From: Cupriavidus pauculus
Lineage (GTDB): Bacteria > Pseudomonadota > Gammaproteobacteria > Burkholderiales > Burkholderiaceae
Direction of reading: 5' to 3'
DNA length: 35,588 bases
NCBI RefSeq assembly: GCF_002858765.1
Contig: NZ_PJRP01000027.1
Location: 38,557 to 74,144, forward strand
Under the pieces are notes generated by a model, which had not been told where the DNA came from, ran no database searches, and worked only from the letters and a program-made list of their open reading frames with translations. Below, piece by piece: positions 21,560-29,417 of the stretch. Numbering within the stretch: the first letter of the stretch is position 1; each line of letters starts with the position of its first letter. Both the position numbers and the translations under genes were made by a program.

Positions 21560-23515
21560 CTATGGCGTAAAGCGTTCGACGGTAGCGACATCGGTACTGC
21601 CAACGGAGCCGCCGAGCATGAGCACGCTGCCATCGGCGAGGCCCACGGCCTGCGCCGCGCTGCGCCCCGCAGCCATCGGGGCGCCCGGGATCCACGTGTT
21701 CGTGGCCGGGTCGTAGATCTCGGTCGAGGTCGTGCGCACGCCGCCACCGCCCAGGATCGTGCCCCCGGCCACCAGCACGCGTCCATCCTGGAGTCGCGTG
21801 ATGGTCGGCTGCGAACGCGCCGCGACCATGCTGCTGGCCGTCCACGCGGAGGTGGCCGGGTAGTAGCGGTACGCGCGCGGTGCACTGGGGTTCGTGGCAT
21901 CGCCCGAGACGAGAATTGTGCCATCGGCCAGTGTTGTGCCCATGGTCACGTTGCCGAATACGACGGGTGCGGGGGAGATGGTCGTGCCGCTGTCGTCGAT
22001 GGCGATACGCTCGGTGGTGCCGAGCACGCCGCCGCTGTTGATGCCGCCCATCAGCAGGACATTGCCATCGGGCAGCTGTGCCGCGGCGTGCTGCGCGCGC
22101 GGGTTGGTCAGCAATGTGTTCATGCGCGTCCAGGTGCCGGCCACCGGGTCGTACAGGTCCTTGCTGGCCAGGACCGTGACAGAGCCGCCGAGTTGGTTGA
22201 AGCCGCCCGCGACGAGCAGCTTGCCGTTCGCGAGCAGCGTGGCCGATTGGTTCTGGCGCGCGTCGCTCATGGCGGCTGCGGGACTCCACGTGCCCGTGGC
22301 GGGGTCGTAGAGCTCTGCGGAGGCGGTTTCGATTTGCGTGAATACCTGGCCGCCCGTGACAAGCACGCGGCCATCGAGCAGCAGCGTTGCCGTATGGCTG
22401 CTGCGGGGCAGGGACATCGTGCCGGTAGGTGCCCAGAGGTCGGTGGCCGGGTTGTACAGCCATGCGCTGCTGGTCGAGCCACCGCCGGCAAAGCCACCCG
22501 CGACAAGCACGAGCCCGTTGTTGAGGCGCGTGGCCGTAAAGTAGTGCACCGGCAAGGGCATTGGCGCTAGTGCCGAACTCCAATTGCCGCGCGACGTGAT
22601 GGTGATCTGCATGTGCGCCTGTGTGCTGCCCGCCGTATTGCTGCCGGTGATCGTGTACGTGATGGCCGACTGGGCGGCTGTGGGCGTGCCGCTGATCACG
22701 CCGGTATTGGCGTTGAGGCTCAGCCCCGCGGGCAGCACAGGCGCGACCGTGAAGCCGGTGATCGCACCACCCGTCGCCACGGGCGCGTTCGGTATGACAG
22801 GTTCGGTGGTGAAGTAGAGCGGATTCGCCGTCGTGTAGGACAGGCTGGCGGGCGCGACCACGGCGGCGACCACCGTGATTTGCAGCGTGGCGGTGGTCGA
22901 TCCGGTCACGTTGGTGCCGGTCACGGTGTACGTCGCGGCGGCCGTTGTCGCGGTGGGTGTACCGCTGATGATGCCGGTCTGCGCGTCGAGCGAGAGACCC
23001 GCCGGCAGCGCGGGCGCAATGCTGTAGGCCGTGATGGGGCCGCCGCCGCTGGTCGGCGTGTTGGCCGAAATGGCCTGGCCGGCGGCGTACGTGACCGTGG
23101 CTTCGCGGTAGCTCAACGATGCCGGTGCAGCCGCCACGCTGCGCACCTCGATCTGTACGCGCGCGGTGGCGCTGCCGGCCGCATTCTCTGCCGTGACCGT
23201 ATAGATGGCCGAAGCGCTTTCCGATGCAGGCGTGCCCGTGATGACTCCGCTGGCGCCGTCAAGCGAGAGACCCGCCGGCAGGGCCGGGGCAACCGTGTAG
23301 CGCTCGATGGCGCCGCCGCTGGCGGTCGGTCGGTTCGGCACGATCGGACTACCAACCGGATAGACGGCCGATGTCATGCCGTAGGCCAGGCCGGCCGGCG
23401 GATCCAGCGATGACTCGTCCGCCACGCATGCCGAAAGCAGGCACGTGATCAGCAGGAGCAACCAGGTGATTGCGCGCCGTGACGAGCGCGCGTGGGATGA
23501 CACATGTGCCCGCAT
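21560..23515 (-). CDS. large lipoprotein with three Ig-like (He_PIG) repeats and a kelch propeller
   Basis: Encodes 651 aa from the ATG at 23515; an ATG at 23569 is an alternative, while the open frame reaching 24010 is read-through of the promoter region. The signal is lipoprotein-type: Arg-rich start, long hydrophobic stretch, Leu-Leu-Ser-Ala-Cys30. Three tandem repeats of about 88 aa follow (roughly 40-125, 131-215, 220-305), each with Leu-Pro-Ala-Gly-Leu-Ser-Leu and a Gly-x-Ile-(T/S)-Gly-Thr-Pro turn, the putative-Ig signature. Residues 310-651 hold about six kelch units (Leu-x-Asp-Gly-x-Val-Leu-Val-x-Gly-Gly and Tyr-Asp-Pro-Ala-Thr-x-Thr-Trp), forming a beta-propeller as in galactose oxidase. 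Probably a surface protein that binds glycan or protein. It is divergent from the sulfatase/FGE pair, 478 nt apart. Confidence 0.88.
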   Translation of the reverse strand: MRAHVSSHARSSRRAITWLLLLITCLLSACVADESSLDPPAGLAYGMTSAVYPVGSPIVPNRPTASGGAIERYTVAPALPAGLSLDGASGVITGTPASESASAIYTVTAENAAGSATARVQIEVRSVAAAPASLSYREATVTYAAGQAISANTPTSGGGPITAYSIAPALPAGLSLDAQTGIISGTPTATTAAATYTVTGTNVTGSTTATLQITVVAAVVAPASLSYTTANPLYFTTEPVIPNAPVATGGAITGFTVAPVLPAGLSLNANTGVISGTPTAAQSAITYTITGSNTAGSTQAHMQITITSRGNWSSALAPMPLPVHYFTATRLNNGLVLVAGGFAGGGSTSSAWLYNPATDLWAPTGTMSLPRSSHTATLLLDGRVLVTGGQVFTQIETASAELYDPATGTWSPAAAMSDARQNQSATLLANGKLLVAGGFNQLGGSVTVLASKDLYDPVAGTWTRMNTLLTNPRAQHAAAQLPDGNVLLMGGINSGGVLGTTERIAIDDSGTTISPAPVVFGNVTMGTTLADGTILVSGDATNPSAPRAYRYYPATSAWTASSMVAARSQPTITRLQDGRVLVAGGTILGGGGVRTTSTEIYDPATNTWIPGAPMAAGRSAAQAVGLADGSVLMLGGSVGSTDVATVERFTP

Positions 23516-23992
23516 GGTGGAAAACAGCGGCGCGAATCCGTGTGCGTTGACAACAGAGCAATAGAGCATGAACCCGACCCGTATCAAGAGAAAAGCACCG
23601 TCCTGCAAACTGGGCGAAAACGGAGGCGCCTGGAGCTGGCGCGCGTGCGCGACTTTAGCAGAGAGGTCAACGCCTCCGCGTCCCCACTTCAGGGGACATG
23701 CCAAAGCCGTTTTGTTCAGTACCGGACCGATAGACATACCTGCGGACATCGGCAAGGGGTAGTTGTCGTGCCGATGCCTGAACGCCCGGCCATAGCAATG
23801 GAGCATCGCAGCCGGGCGATAGAGCAGGGGATGCCGGACATCAGGGGGACAGGCTGGGTTGACAACCCTCCGGGCAGCTATGTTTATCGAAGTTGATTGA
23901 TCAATATTGTTTTTTTGCGGCGTTTGCAACGAATTTTTCCGAAGAACCGCATGCGTATTCATTGTTTTGCTTGAGTTGCCCAGGGTCATAGC
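23516..23992. promoter_or_regulatory. divergent control region of the kelch lipoprotein and sulfatase genes
   Basis: 477 nt without a gene. The part nearest the sulfatase is AT-rich and contains a perfect 10-bp palindrome ATTGATCAAT at 23896-23905 followed by a T-run. This is a plausible promoter/operator area, but no regulator gene is adjacent and no consensus can be named. Confidence 0.45.
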
Positions 23993-26053
23993 ATGACGAC
24001 CTTCCTCCACGGTAGCGCAACAACAATGAAGACCTATAACGCTCCTCCGTCCGCTGACAGAGCCAAGTCAGCCTCTTCGCAGTCAGACACCGCCCACCAA
24101 GTTTCTCAAGGTCTGCGCATCAGCCTGTTGGGCGCCGCGGCGGCGGCGCTCGTCTCGCTTGTCGCGTGCGGCTCTGACGGCAGTGCGCCGATTGCCTCAG
24201 GTAGCGGCACCGTGACGCCACCTGCCACGGTAACGCCGCAGAAGCGATCCAACATCCTTTACATCATGGCCGACGACCTCGGCTATTCGGATATCAAGGC
24301 GTTCGGTGGCGAAATCGAGACGCCGAACCTCGACGCGTTGGTGGCATCGGGCCGTATTCTCACGAATCACCATACCGGCACGGTATGCGCCATTACCCGA
24401 TCCATGCTGATTTCGGGCACGGACCACCATCTGGTGGGAGAGGGCACGATGGGCGCGCCTAACGACGAGCGCAAGGGATTGCCGGGGTATGAGGGTTATC
24501 TCAATGACAGCGCACTGTCGGTAGCGCAACTGTTGAAGGATGCCGGTTATCACACCTACATGGCCGGCAAGTGGCACCTCGGTGCTGGCATCGTCGGCGC
24601 GGCCACCACCAACGGTAAGACACCGGATCAATGGGGCTTTGAACGTAGCTACGCGCTCTTGGGCGGTGCAGCGTCGAACCATTTCGCGCATGAAGCTGCT
24701 GGTTCGAAGAACTACACCGAAAACGGCCAGTACGTGCAACCGGGACAACCTGGCCAACCCGGTGGCGCCGGCGGGTCGCCGGCTGTTTTCTACTCGACCG
24801 ACTTCTACACGCAGAAGCTTATCGAATACATCGATGCCAACAAGGCCGACGGTAAGCCGTTCTTTGCCTACGCTGCGTATACATCGCCTCACTGGCCGTT
24901 GCAGGTGCCGGAGCCTTGGCTGAGCAAGTACAAGGGCAAATACGACGCCGGGTATGACGCCATCCGCAATGCACGCATTGCTCGTCAGAAAGCGCTGGGT
25001 ATCATCCCAGCCGATTTCAATCCGTACTCCGGGCTACCGGAAGCGCTTGTCGCGCCTACGGGTACGGCTGCCAATGGCACTGCAGGCGCCAAGTACATCA
25101 ATGCCCTGAACGGTCCGGCACAAGGCTATACCGACTATGGCCCGGGCTTCGTTGACAAGGCCTGGGCCAGCCTTACGCCTGATGAACGCAAAGCGCAGGC
25201 TCGCTACATGGAGATCTATGCGGGCATGGTTGAAAACCTCGACCACAACATTGGACTGCTGGTCCAGCATCTGAAGGACATCGGCGAATACGACAACACG
25301 TTCATCATGTTCCAGTCCGACAACGGCGCTGAGGCATGGCCGATCACCACTGCGGATCCGCTCGCCACCGATACTGCGAACGCGGCTGAGCCGGTGTACT
25401 CGACGCTGGGTACCGATAACGGTCTGCAGTCGGCCAAGCGGTTGCAATACGGACTTCGGTGGGCGGAAGTCAGTGCCACGCCGTTCCGCCAGACGAAGGG
25501 CTATATGGGCGAGGGCGGCATTTCCACACCAGCCATCGTGAAGCTGCCGGGCCAGTCCGCGCAACAACCTACCATCCGTGCATTTACGCACGTGACCGAC
25601 AACACGGCGACGTTCCTGGCCGTGGCGGGGGTTGCGCAGCCGAACGCGGCGGCGCCGGCCAATGTCGACGCGTCGACAGGTGTGGACCTCAACAAGGGCA
25701 AGGTGGTGTATAACGGCCGCAACGTCTGGCCTATCACGGGGCAGTCTCTGCTGCCGGTTCTGCGCGGCGAGGCAACGGGCGAGGTGCGTACAACACCGTT
25801 TGGCGAGGAATCTTATGGCCGCGCCCAGATCCGCAGCGCTGATGGTCGTTGGAAGGCGTTGTGGACTGAACCCGCGCAGTTTGGTCCGGCGGACGGTCAT
25901 TGGGAGTTGTTTGACCTGACGGTCGATCGCAGCGAGAACAACGATGTGTCCGCTAGCAACGTCACCGTACTCGGCAACCTTATCACGCAGTGGAAGGCCT
26001 ACATGAGTAGCGTGGGCGGAGTCGAGCCCGCACGCCCGAAGGGCTACTACTGA
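23993..26053 (+). CDS. exported arylsulfatase with a non-canonical C-A-I-T-R active-site motif
   Basis: Encodes 686 aa; the ATG at 23993 has AGGG about 8 nt upstream. After a long charged N-region comes a hydrophobic stretch and a lipobox-like Leu-Val-Ala-Cys59, so the enzyme is probably a periplasmic lipoprotein. The sulfatase fold follows: Ala-Asp-Asp-Leu-Gly-Tyr-Ser-Asp (metal Asp94/95), Val-Cys132-Ala-Ile-Thr-Arg136-Ser-Met-Leu-Ile-Ser-Gly, Met-Ala-Gly-Lys-Trp-His-Leu-Gly, Ser-Pro-His-Trp-Pro, and Gln-Ser-Asp-Asn-Gly-Ala. The Cys would be converted to formylglycine, but the proline of the usual C-x-P-x-R is Ile134. Sulfatases cleave sulfate esters of aryl, alkyl or sugar substrates. The FGE gene begins 3 nt after the stop, clearly one operon. 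Substrate unknown. Confidence 0.9.
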   Translation: MTTFLHGSATTMKTYNAPPSADRAKSASSQSDTAHQVSQGLRISLLGAAAAALVSLVACGSDGSAPIASGSGTVTPPATVTPQKRSNILYIMADDLGYSDIKAFGGEIETPNLDALVASGRILTNHHTGTVCAITRSMLISGTDHHLVGEGTMGAPNDERKGLPGYEGYLNDSALSVAQLLKDAGYHTYMAGKWHLGAGIVGAATTNGKTPDQWGFERSYALLGGAASNHFAHEAAGSKNYTENGQYVQPGQPGQPGGAGGSPAVFYSTDFYTQKLIEYIDANKADGKPFFAYAAYTSPHWPLQVPEPWLSKYKGKYDAGYDAIRNARIARQKALGIIPADFNPYSGLPEALVAPTGTAANGTAGAKYINALNGPAQGYTDYGPGFVDKAWASLTPDERKAQARYMEIYAGMVENLDHNIGLLVQHLKDIGEYDNTFIMFQSDNGAEAWPITTADPLATDTANAAEPVYSTLGTDNGLQSAKRLQYGLRWAEVSATPFRQTKGYMGEGGISTPAIVKLPGQSAQQPTIRAFTHVTDNTATFLAVAGVAQPNAAAPANVDASTGVDLNKGKVVYNGRNVWPITGQSLLPVLRGEATGEVRTTPFGEESYGRAQIRSADGRWKALWTEPAQFGPADGHWELFDLTVDRSENNDVSASNVTVLGNLITQWKAYMSSVGGVEPARPKGYY

Positions 26054-26056
26054 CCG

Positions 26057-27157
26057 ATGGCACGCATCATGGCAATTTCTCCAAGGATGCGTGGTGTCGC
26101 CCGGGCCGCCGTGATAGCGGCGGCCTGTGGCGCGGCGCTTGCCGGCATCTACAACGCTCGGGCGGTGGGCCACGATGGCAGTTCGCTGCCCACTGGCGGC
26201 TTCGATAGCGCCAACGCTGCACGCGCACTCGCTGCGCTCGGCACTGAGCGCGAATGCGAACGCTATGGAGGTCTGCCGCAGGGCTGGGGCCTCGACGCCA
26301 AGGCCGGCATGGTACATCTAAGCGGCGGCGATTTCGTGCTGGGGAGCCGGCGTGGCTATTCTGACGAGCGTCCCGCCGGCACCGGCCGCACACGCGTCGC
26401 GGGCTTCTGGATCGACCAGACGGAAGTCACCAACGCGCAGTTCGCCGCCTTTGTGAAGGCAACCGGCCATGTCACCGATGCCGAACGCCAGCATGGCGCG
26501 GCAGTCTTTCATTTGCCGAGCCAAGCCGAACTTGGCACGCGTCCTCTGGCCTGGTGGACTTGGGTGCAAGACGCCTCGTGGAGGCATCCGGAGGGACCTG
26601 CCAGCGACCTGCGCGGCCGCGACAATCATCCGGTGACGCTGGTCACCCAGCGCGATGCGCTAGCTTACGCAAAGTGGCTGGGGCGTGATCTGCCGACCGA
26701 GGCCGAGTGGGAGTATGCGGGCAAGGCGGGCCATGAGGATGCGTCACTCGATACCGCACCACGCGATGTCGCTGGCAAGCCGTCCGCGAACTATTGGCAG
26801 GGGAACTTTCCCCTAATGAACACAAACGAAGACGGCCATGTTGGACGGTCCCCGGTCGGCTGCTACGCCGCCAGCGACTACAAACTGTTCGACATGATCG
26901 GGAACGCCTGGGAATGGACGCGGGATGTCTACACCGGCGAGCACCAGGGACATGCCAACGGCGACACCGCTGCCGTCGCGCCCGCTGGGCGTGCGCATGG
27001 GACAGGAAGCAACACACCGATGGTCATCAAGGGCGGTTCGTTCCTCTGCTCTTCCGACTATTGCGTGCGATATCGCGCATCCTCACGCGAACAGCAAGAG
27101 GCTGATCTGCCCGCTTCGCATATCGGATTCAGAACGGTGCTGCGCGACAAGGGCTAG
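26057..27157 (+). CDS. formylglycine-generating enzyme (FGE/SUMF1 family), predicted membrane-anchored or exported
   Basis: Encodes 366 aa. Residues about 10-40 form a signal peptide or membrane anchor (Arg-rich start, then an Ala-rich hydrophobic stretch). The FGE-sulfatase domain starts near residue 75 (Gly-Gly-Asp-Phe-Val-Leu-Gly-Ser, Phe-Trp-Ile-Asp-Gln-Thr-Glu-Val-Thr-Asn) and contains Leu-Pro-Thr-Glu-Ala-Glu-Trp-Glu-Tyr-Ala and Asn-Ala-Trp-Glu-Trp-Thr. The C-terminal block Gly-Gly-Ser-Phe-Leu-Cys331 through Tyr-Cys336-Val-Arg-Tyr-Arg keeps both copper-binding catalytic cysteines of true aerobic FGEs, unlike many FGE-domain proteins of other function. It should oxidise the sulfatase Cys132. 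Known bacterial FGEs are usually cytosolic, so an exported version is unusual. Co-transcribed with the sulfatase. Confidence 0.9.
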   Translation: MARIMAISPRMRGVARAAVIAAACGAALAGIYNARAVGHDGSSLPTGGFDSANAARALAALGTERECERYGGLPQGWGLDAKAGMVHLSGGDFVLGSRRGYSDERPAGTGRTRVAGFWIDQTEVTNAQFAAFVKATGHVTDAERQHGAAVFHLPSQAELGTRPLAWWTWVQDASWRHPEGPASDLRGRDNHPVTLVTQRDALAYAKWLGRDLPTEAEWEYAGKAGHEDASLDTAPRDVAGKPSANYWQGNFPLMNTNEDGHVGRSPVGCYAASDYKLFDMIGNAWEWTRDVYTGEHQGHANGDTAAVAPAGRAHGTGSNTPMVIKGGSFLCSSDYCVRYRASSREQQEADLPASHIGFRTVLRDKG

Positions 27158-27382
27158 CGTTTGGCCGAGGCTGCCCGGAAGAATGCCGTCGGACGCTTGA
27201 ACTTGCCGGTGTTTTCGCCATTGAGCAACCTGCGCGATGTTCCGAAAGCCTAAATCTCCTCGTTTTTCATAGTTGTCTTCATCAAGAGCCAGCAGGCCAC
27301 CCTGGACGTTGCTTGGGCCGAGAGGCTTCTCTCGCTTCGCGACGCCTCGATCAAGCATCGATTCGCATGACCGGTTGGTTTT

Positions 27383-27416
27383 AAAAGGCGCCGGCTACGG
27401 GTACAGGGGCGCCCTT
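27383..27416 (-). terminator. probable terminator after the LLM oxidoreductase gene
   Basis: On the minus strand AAGGGCGCC (27416-27408) pairs with GGCGCCTTT (27392-27384) through a 15-nt loop and one G-T pair, and runs into TTTT. The stem begins at the stop codon of the LLM gene. The plus-strand reading has a weaker T-tract but could also end the sulfatase/FGE transcript. Confidence 0.5.
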
Positions 27417-28438
27417 CAACGCCAGCCGAGACCGGGAGACACCTGCTGCAGAACGGTTTCGATCACGTGGGAGCAGTACTCCACACCGAGCTGGTTCGGG
27501 ATAGTCAGCAGTAGCGTATCTGCCGCGGCGATGGCCTCATCCTTTGCCAATTGGTTGATCAGTGCGTCAGGTTCTCCAGCGTAGTTTCGTCCAAAGATCT
27601 TCTGCACGTCATCTTCGAGGAAGCCAACGGTATCCGCAGTCTGCGTGCCACGGCCGAAATACGCCCGGTCCTGCTCATTTACCAAGGGGAAGATGCTACG
27701 GGTAACCGAGACCCGCGGCTCCCGTGTATGACCTGCCTCTTTCCATGCGGCGCGGTACGCGCGAATCTGCTCGGCTTGCTGGATATGGAGCGGACGCCCG
27801 GATTCGTCGTTTTTCAGCGTCGAGGTCTGCAGGTTCATGCCCATTCTGGCGGCCCATTGCGCGGTCGCATTAGAGCCCGAACCCCACCAGATCCGGTCCC
27901 GAAGCCCCTCGGAATGCGGCTCGACGCGTAGCAGTCCAGGTGGGTTGGCAAACATCGGCCGCGGATTAGGCTGCGCAAATCCCTTGCCCTGCAGGACTTC
28001 GTAAAACACCTCCGTATGGTGCCGGGCCAGATCGGCGTGGGTTTCGCCTTCCGCGGGCGCGTAGCCGAAATAGTGCCAACCATCGGCAACCTGTTCGCCG
28101 GAGCCCCGGCTGATCCCGAGCTGCAGCCGCCCGCCGGAAATCAGATCGGCCGCGCCGGCTTCCTCCGCCATATACAGGGGGTTTTCGTAACGCATGTCGA
28201 TGACCCCCGTGCCGATCTCGATGCGATGGGTTCTCGCGCCGATTGCCGCGAGCAACGGAAACGGCGAGGCCAACTGCTGAGCAAAATGATGGACGCGGAA
28301 AAATGCCCCATCCGCGCCCAGCTCCTCGGCGGCGACGGCCAAATCAATCGACTGCAGCAACACGTCTGCAGCGGTCCTTGTGCGAGAGCTCGGGCTTTGG
28401 CCCCAATGGCCGAAAGAGAGAAATCCGATTTTTTTCAT
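27416..28438 (-). CDS. LLM-class (luciferase-like) flavin-dependent oxidoreductase
   Basis: Encodes 340 aa, the size of bacterial luciferase-like F420- or FMN-dependent monooxygenases. Typical blocks are Phe-Phe-Arg-Val-His-His-Phe-Ala-Gln-Gln near residue 45, Ile-Glu-Ile-Gly-Thr-Gly-Val-Ile-Asp-Met-Arg-Tyr-Glu-Asn-Pro, Leu-Gln-Leu-Gly-Ile-Ser-Arg-Gly-Ser, and Trp-Trp-Gly-Ser-Gly-Ser. In this organism type FMN is the likely cofactor. It lies 78 nt downstream of the SDR gene on the same strand and may share the transcript that starts near 31482. No clear Shine-Dalgarno is seen before the ATG. The natural substrate cannot be predicted. Confidence 0.9.
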   Translation of the reverse strand: MKKIGFLSFGHWGQSPSSRTRTAADVLLQSIDLAVAAEELGADGAFFRVHHFAQQLASPFPLLAAIGARTHRIEIGTGVIDMRYENPLYMAEEAGAADLISGGRLQLGISRGSGEQVADGWHYFGYAPAEGETHADLARHHTEVFYEVLQGKGFAQPNPRPMFANPPGLLRVEPHSEGLRDRIWWGSGSNATAQWAARMGMNLQTSTLKNDESGRPLHIQQAEQIRAYRAAWKEAGHTREPRVSVTRSIFPLVNEQDRAYFGRGTQTADTVGFLEDDVQKIFGRNYAGEPDALINQLAKDEAIAAADTLLLTIPNQLGVEYCSHVIETVLQQVSPGLGWR

Positions 28439-28516
28439 GATGGTGTACTGCAGTGATGTTCCGATTCGATTTGGGAGGGCGCGCGCGTCAGTCAGCGGGT
28501 CTTCCAGGATGACGGA

Positions 28517-29377
28517 TCATTCCGCCGGGAAGTCTGTAGACGCCGACAACGTCTTCCATGCCTCCGTCTCCGTCGCCACGTACGCATTCTTGCCGGCGAT
28601 CGCCTTCAGGGTATCGGTGCCCAGCGGCAAGCGCAACGGCGGTGTTTTTGCGTCGACGAGCGCGACGACCGCCGTTGCCAACCGCTCTGGATCGCCGGGC
28701 TGGTTGTGATTGATGACAACGGCAAGCTCGCGCAGCTTGCCCGAGCTCTCGGCGTAGTCGTCAATCACGTCCGCGCCGACGGCAAGCGACGACGCGTCCA
28801 GGAAATCCGTGCGGAAGAATCCGGGCTCGATCATGGTCGCATGAATGCCGAGCGGCTTCAGTTCCGCGTGTAACGCTTCCGTGATGCCCTCGACCGCGAA
28901 CTTCGTCGAGCTGTACACGCCGACGCCTGCCGCTGCCTGATAGCCAACGATCGACGACAGGTTGATGATGTGCCCCGAACGCTGTTTGCGCATGGTCGGC
29001 AGCACCGCACGCGTCACACTGAGCAGGCCGAAAACGTTGGTTTCGTAGATGCGGCGGACTTCGGAATCGCTCGATTCTTCCACGGCGGCGAGCAGCCCGA
29101 AGCCGGCGTTGTTGATCAGCACGTCGATACGGCCAAACCTGTCGATGGCGGCATCGACGGCGGCCCTGACTTGCGCTTCGTCCGTCACGTCGAGGGGAAC
29201 CGCCAGCAGCGCGGGCGATTCGCCCAGCCGCTCGACGATTGCGGAGGCGTTGCGACCCGTGGCCACAACCGCGTTACCATCGGCAAGGGCTGCCTTCGCC
29301 ATCAACGCGCCAAGACCGCGCGTTGCGCCGGTAATGAACCAGACGCGCTTGAACTGTAGTGTCGTATGAGTAGTCAT
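28517..29377 (-). CDS. short-chain dehydrogenase/reductase (classical SDR), 286 aa
   Basis: The start at 29377 has GGAG 6 nt upstream; an extension to 29446 runs into the MFS gene. It contains the NAD(P) motif Thr-Gly-Ala-Thr-Arg-Gly-Leu-Gly near residue 17, Asn-Asn-Ala-Gly, a catalytic Ser in Ile-Ile-Asn-Leu-Ser-Ser, and Tyr-Ser-Ser-Thr-Lys. The Arg in the glycine motif suggests NADPH use. The sequence resembles the large group of SDRs annotated as ketoreductases or oxidoreductases of unknown substrate that are commonly paired with LysR regulators. It is the third gene of the SDR-MFS-SDR cluster, 40 nt after the MFS stop. Confidence 0.92.
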   Translation of the reverse strand: MTTHTTLQFKRVWFITGATRGLGALMAKAALADGNAVVATGRNASAIVERLGESPALLAVPLDVTDEAQVRAAVDAAIDRFGRIDVLINNAGFGLLAAVEESSDSEVRRIYETNVFGLLSVTRAVLPTMRKQRSGHIINLSSIVGYQAAAGVGVYSSTKFAVEGITEALHAELKPLGIHATMIEPGFFRTDFLDASSLAVGADVIDDYAESSGKLRELAVVINHNQPGDPERLATAVVALVDAKTPPLRLPLGTDTLKAIAGKNAYVATETEAWKTLSASTDFPAE

Positions 29378-29417
29378 GAGTTGCTCCTGAGTTGTGGGGG
29401 AAATTCGATGAATGGGC

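Noticed and set aside
21494..22570. 358-codon plus-strand frame opposite the kelch propeller
   Set aside because: It is antisense to six clear kelch units, with Ala/Arg/Gly-biased residues and no motif.
22613..23413. Long plus-strand open frame (266 codons) inside the kelch lipoprotein region
   Set aside because: It is antisense to the Ig-like repeats, is extremely Arg/Gly-rich and has no domain pattern; it arises from high GC and the repeated codon pattern of the opposite strand.
25034..26317. 427-codon minus-strand open frame opposite the sulfatase and FGE genes
   Set aside because: It overlaps two strongly supported genes antisense and has Arg/His-rich composition with no recognisable motif.
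27083..27358. Minus-strand 91-codon frame after the FGE gene, with a fairly protein-like middle (Leu-Asp-Glu-Asp-Asn-Tyr-Glu-Lys-Arg)
   Set aside because: It overlaps the FGE 3' end antisense, has no ribosome site or known family, and might at most be a gene fragment, so support is insufficient.
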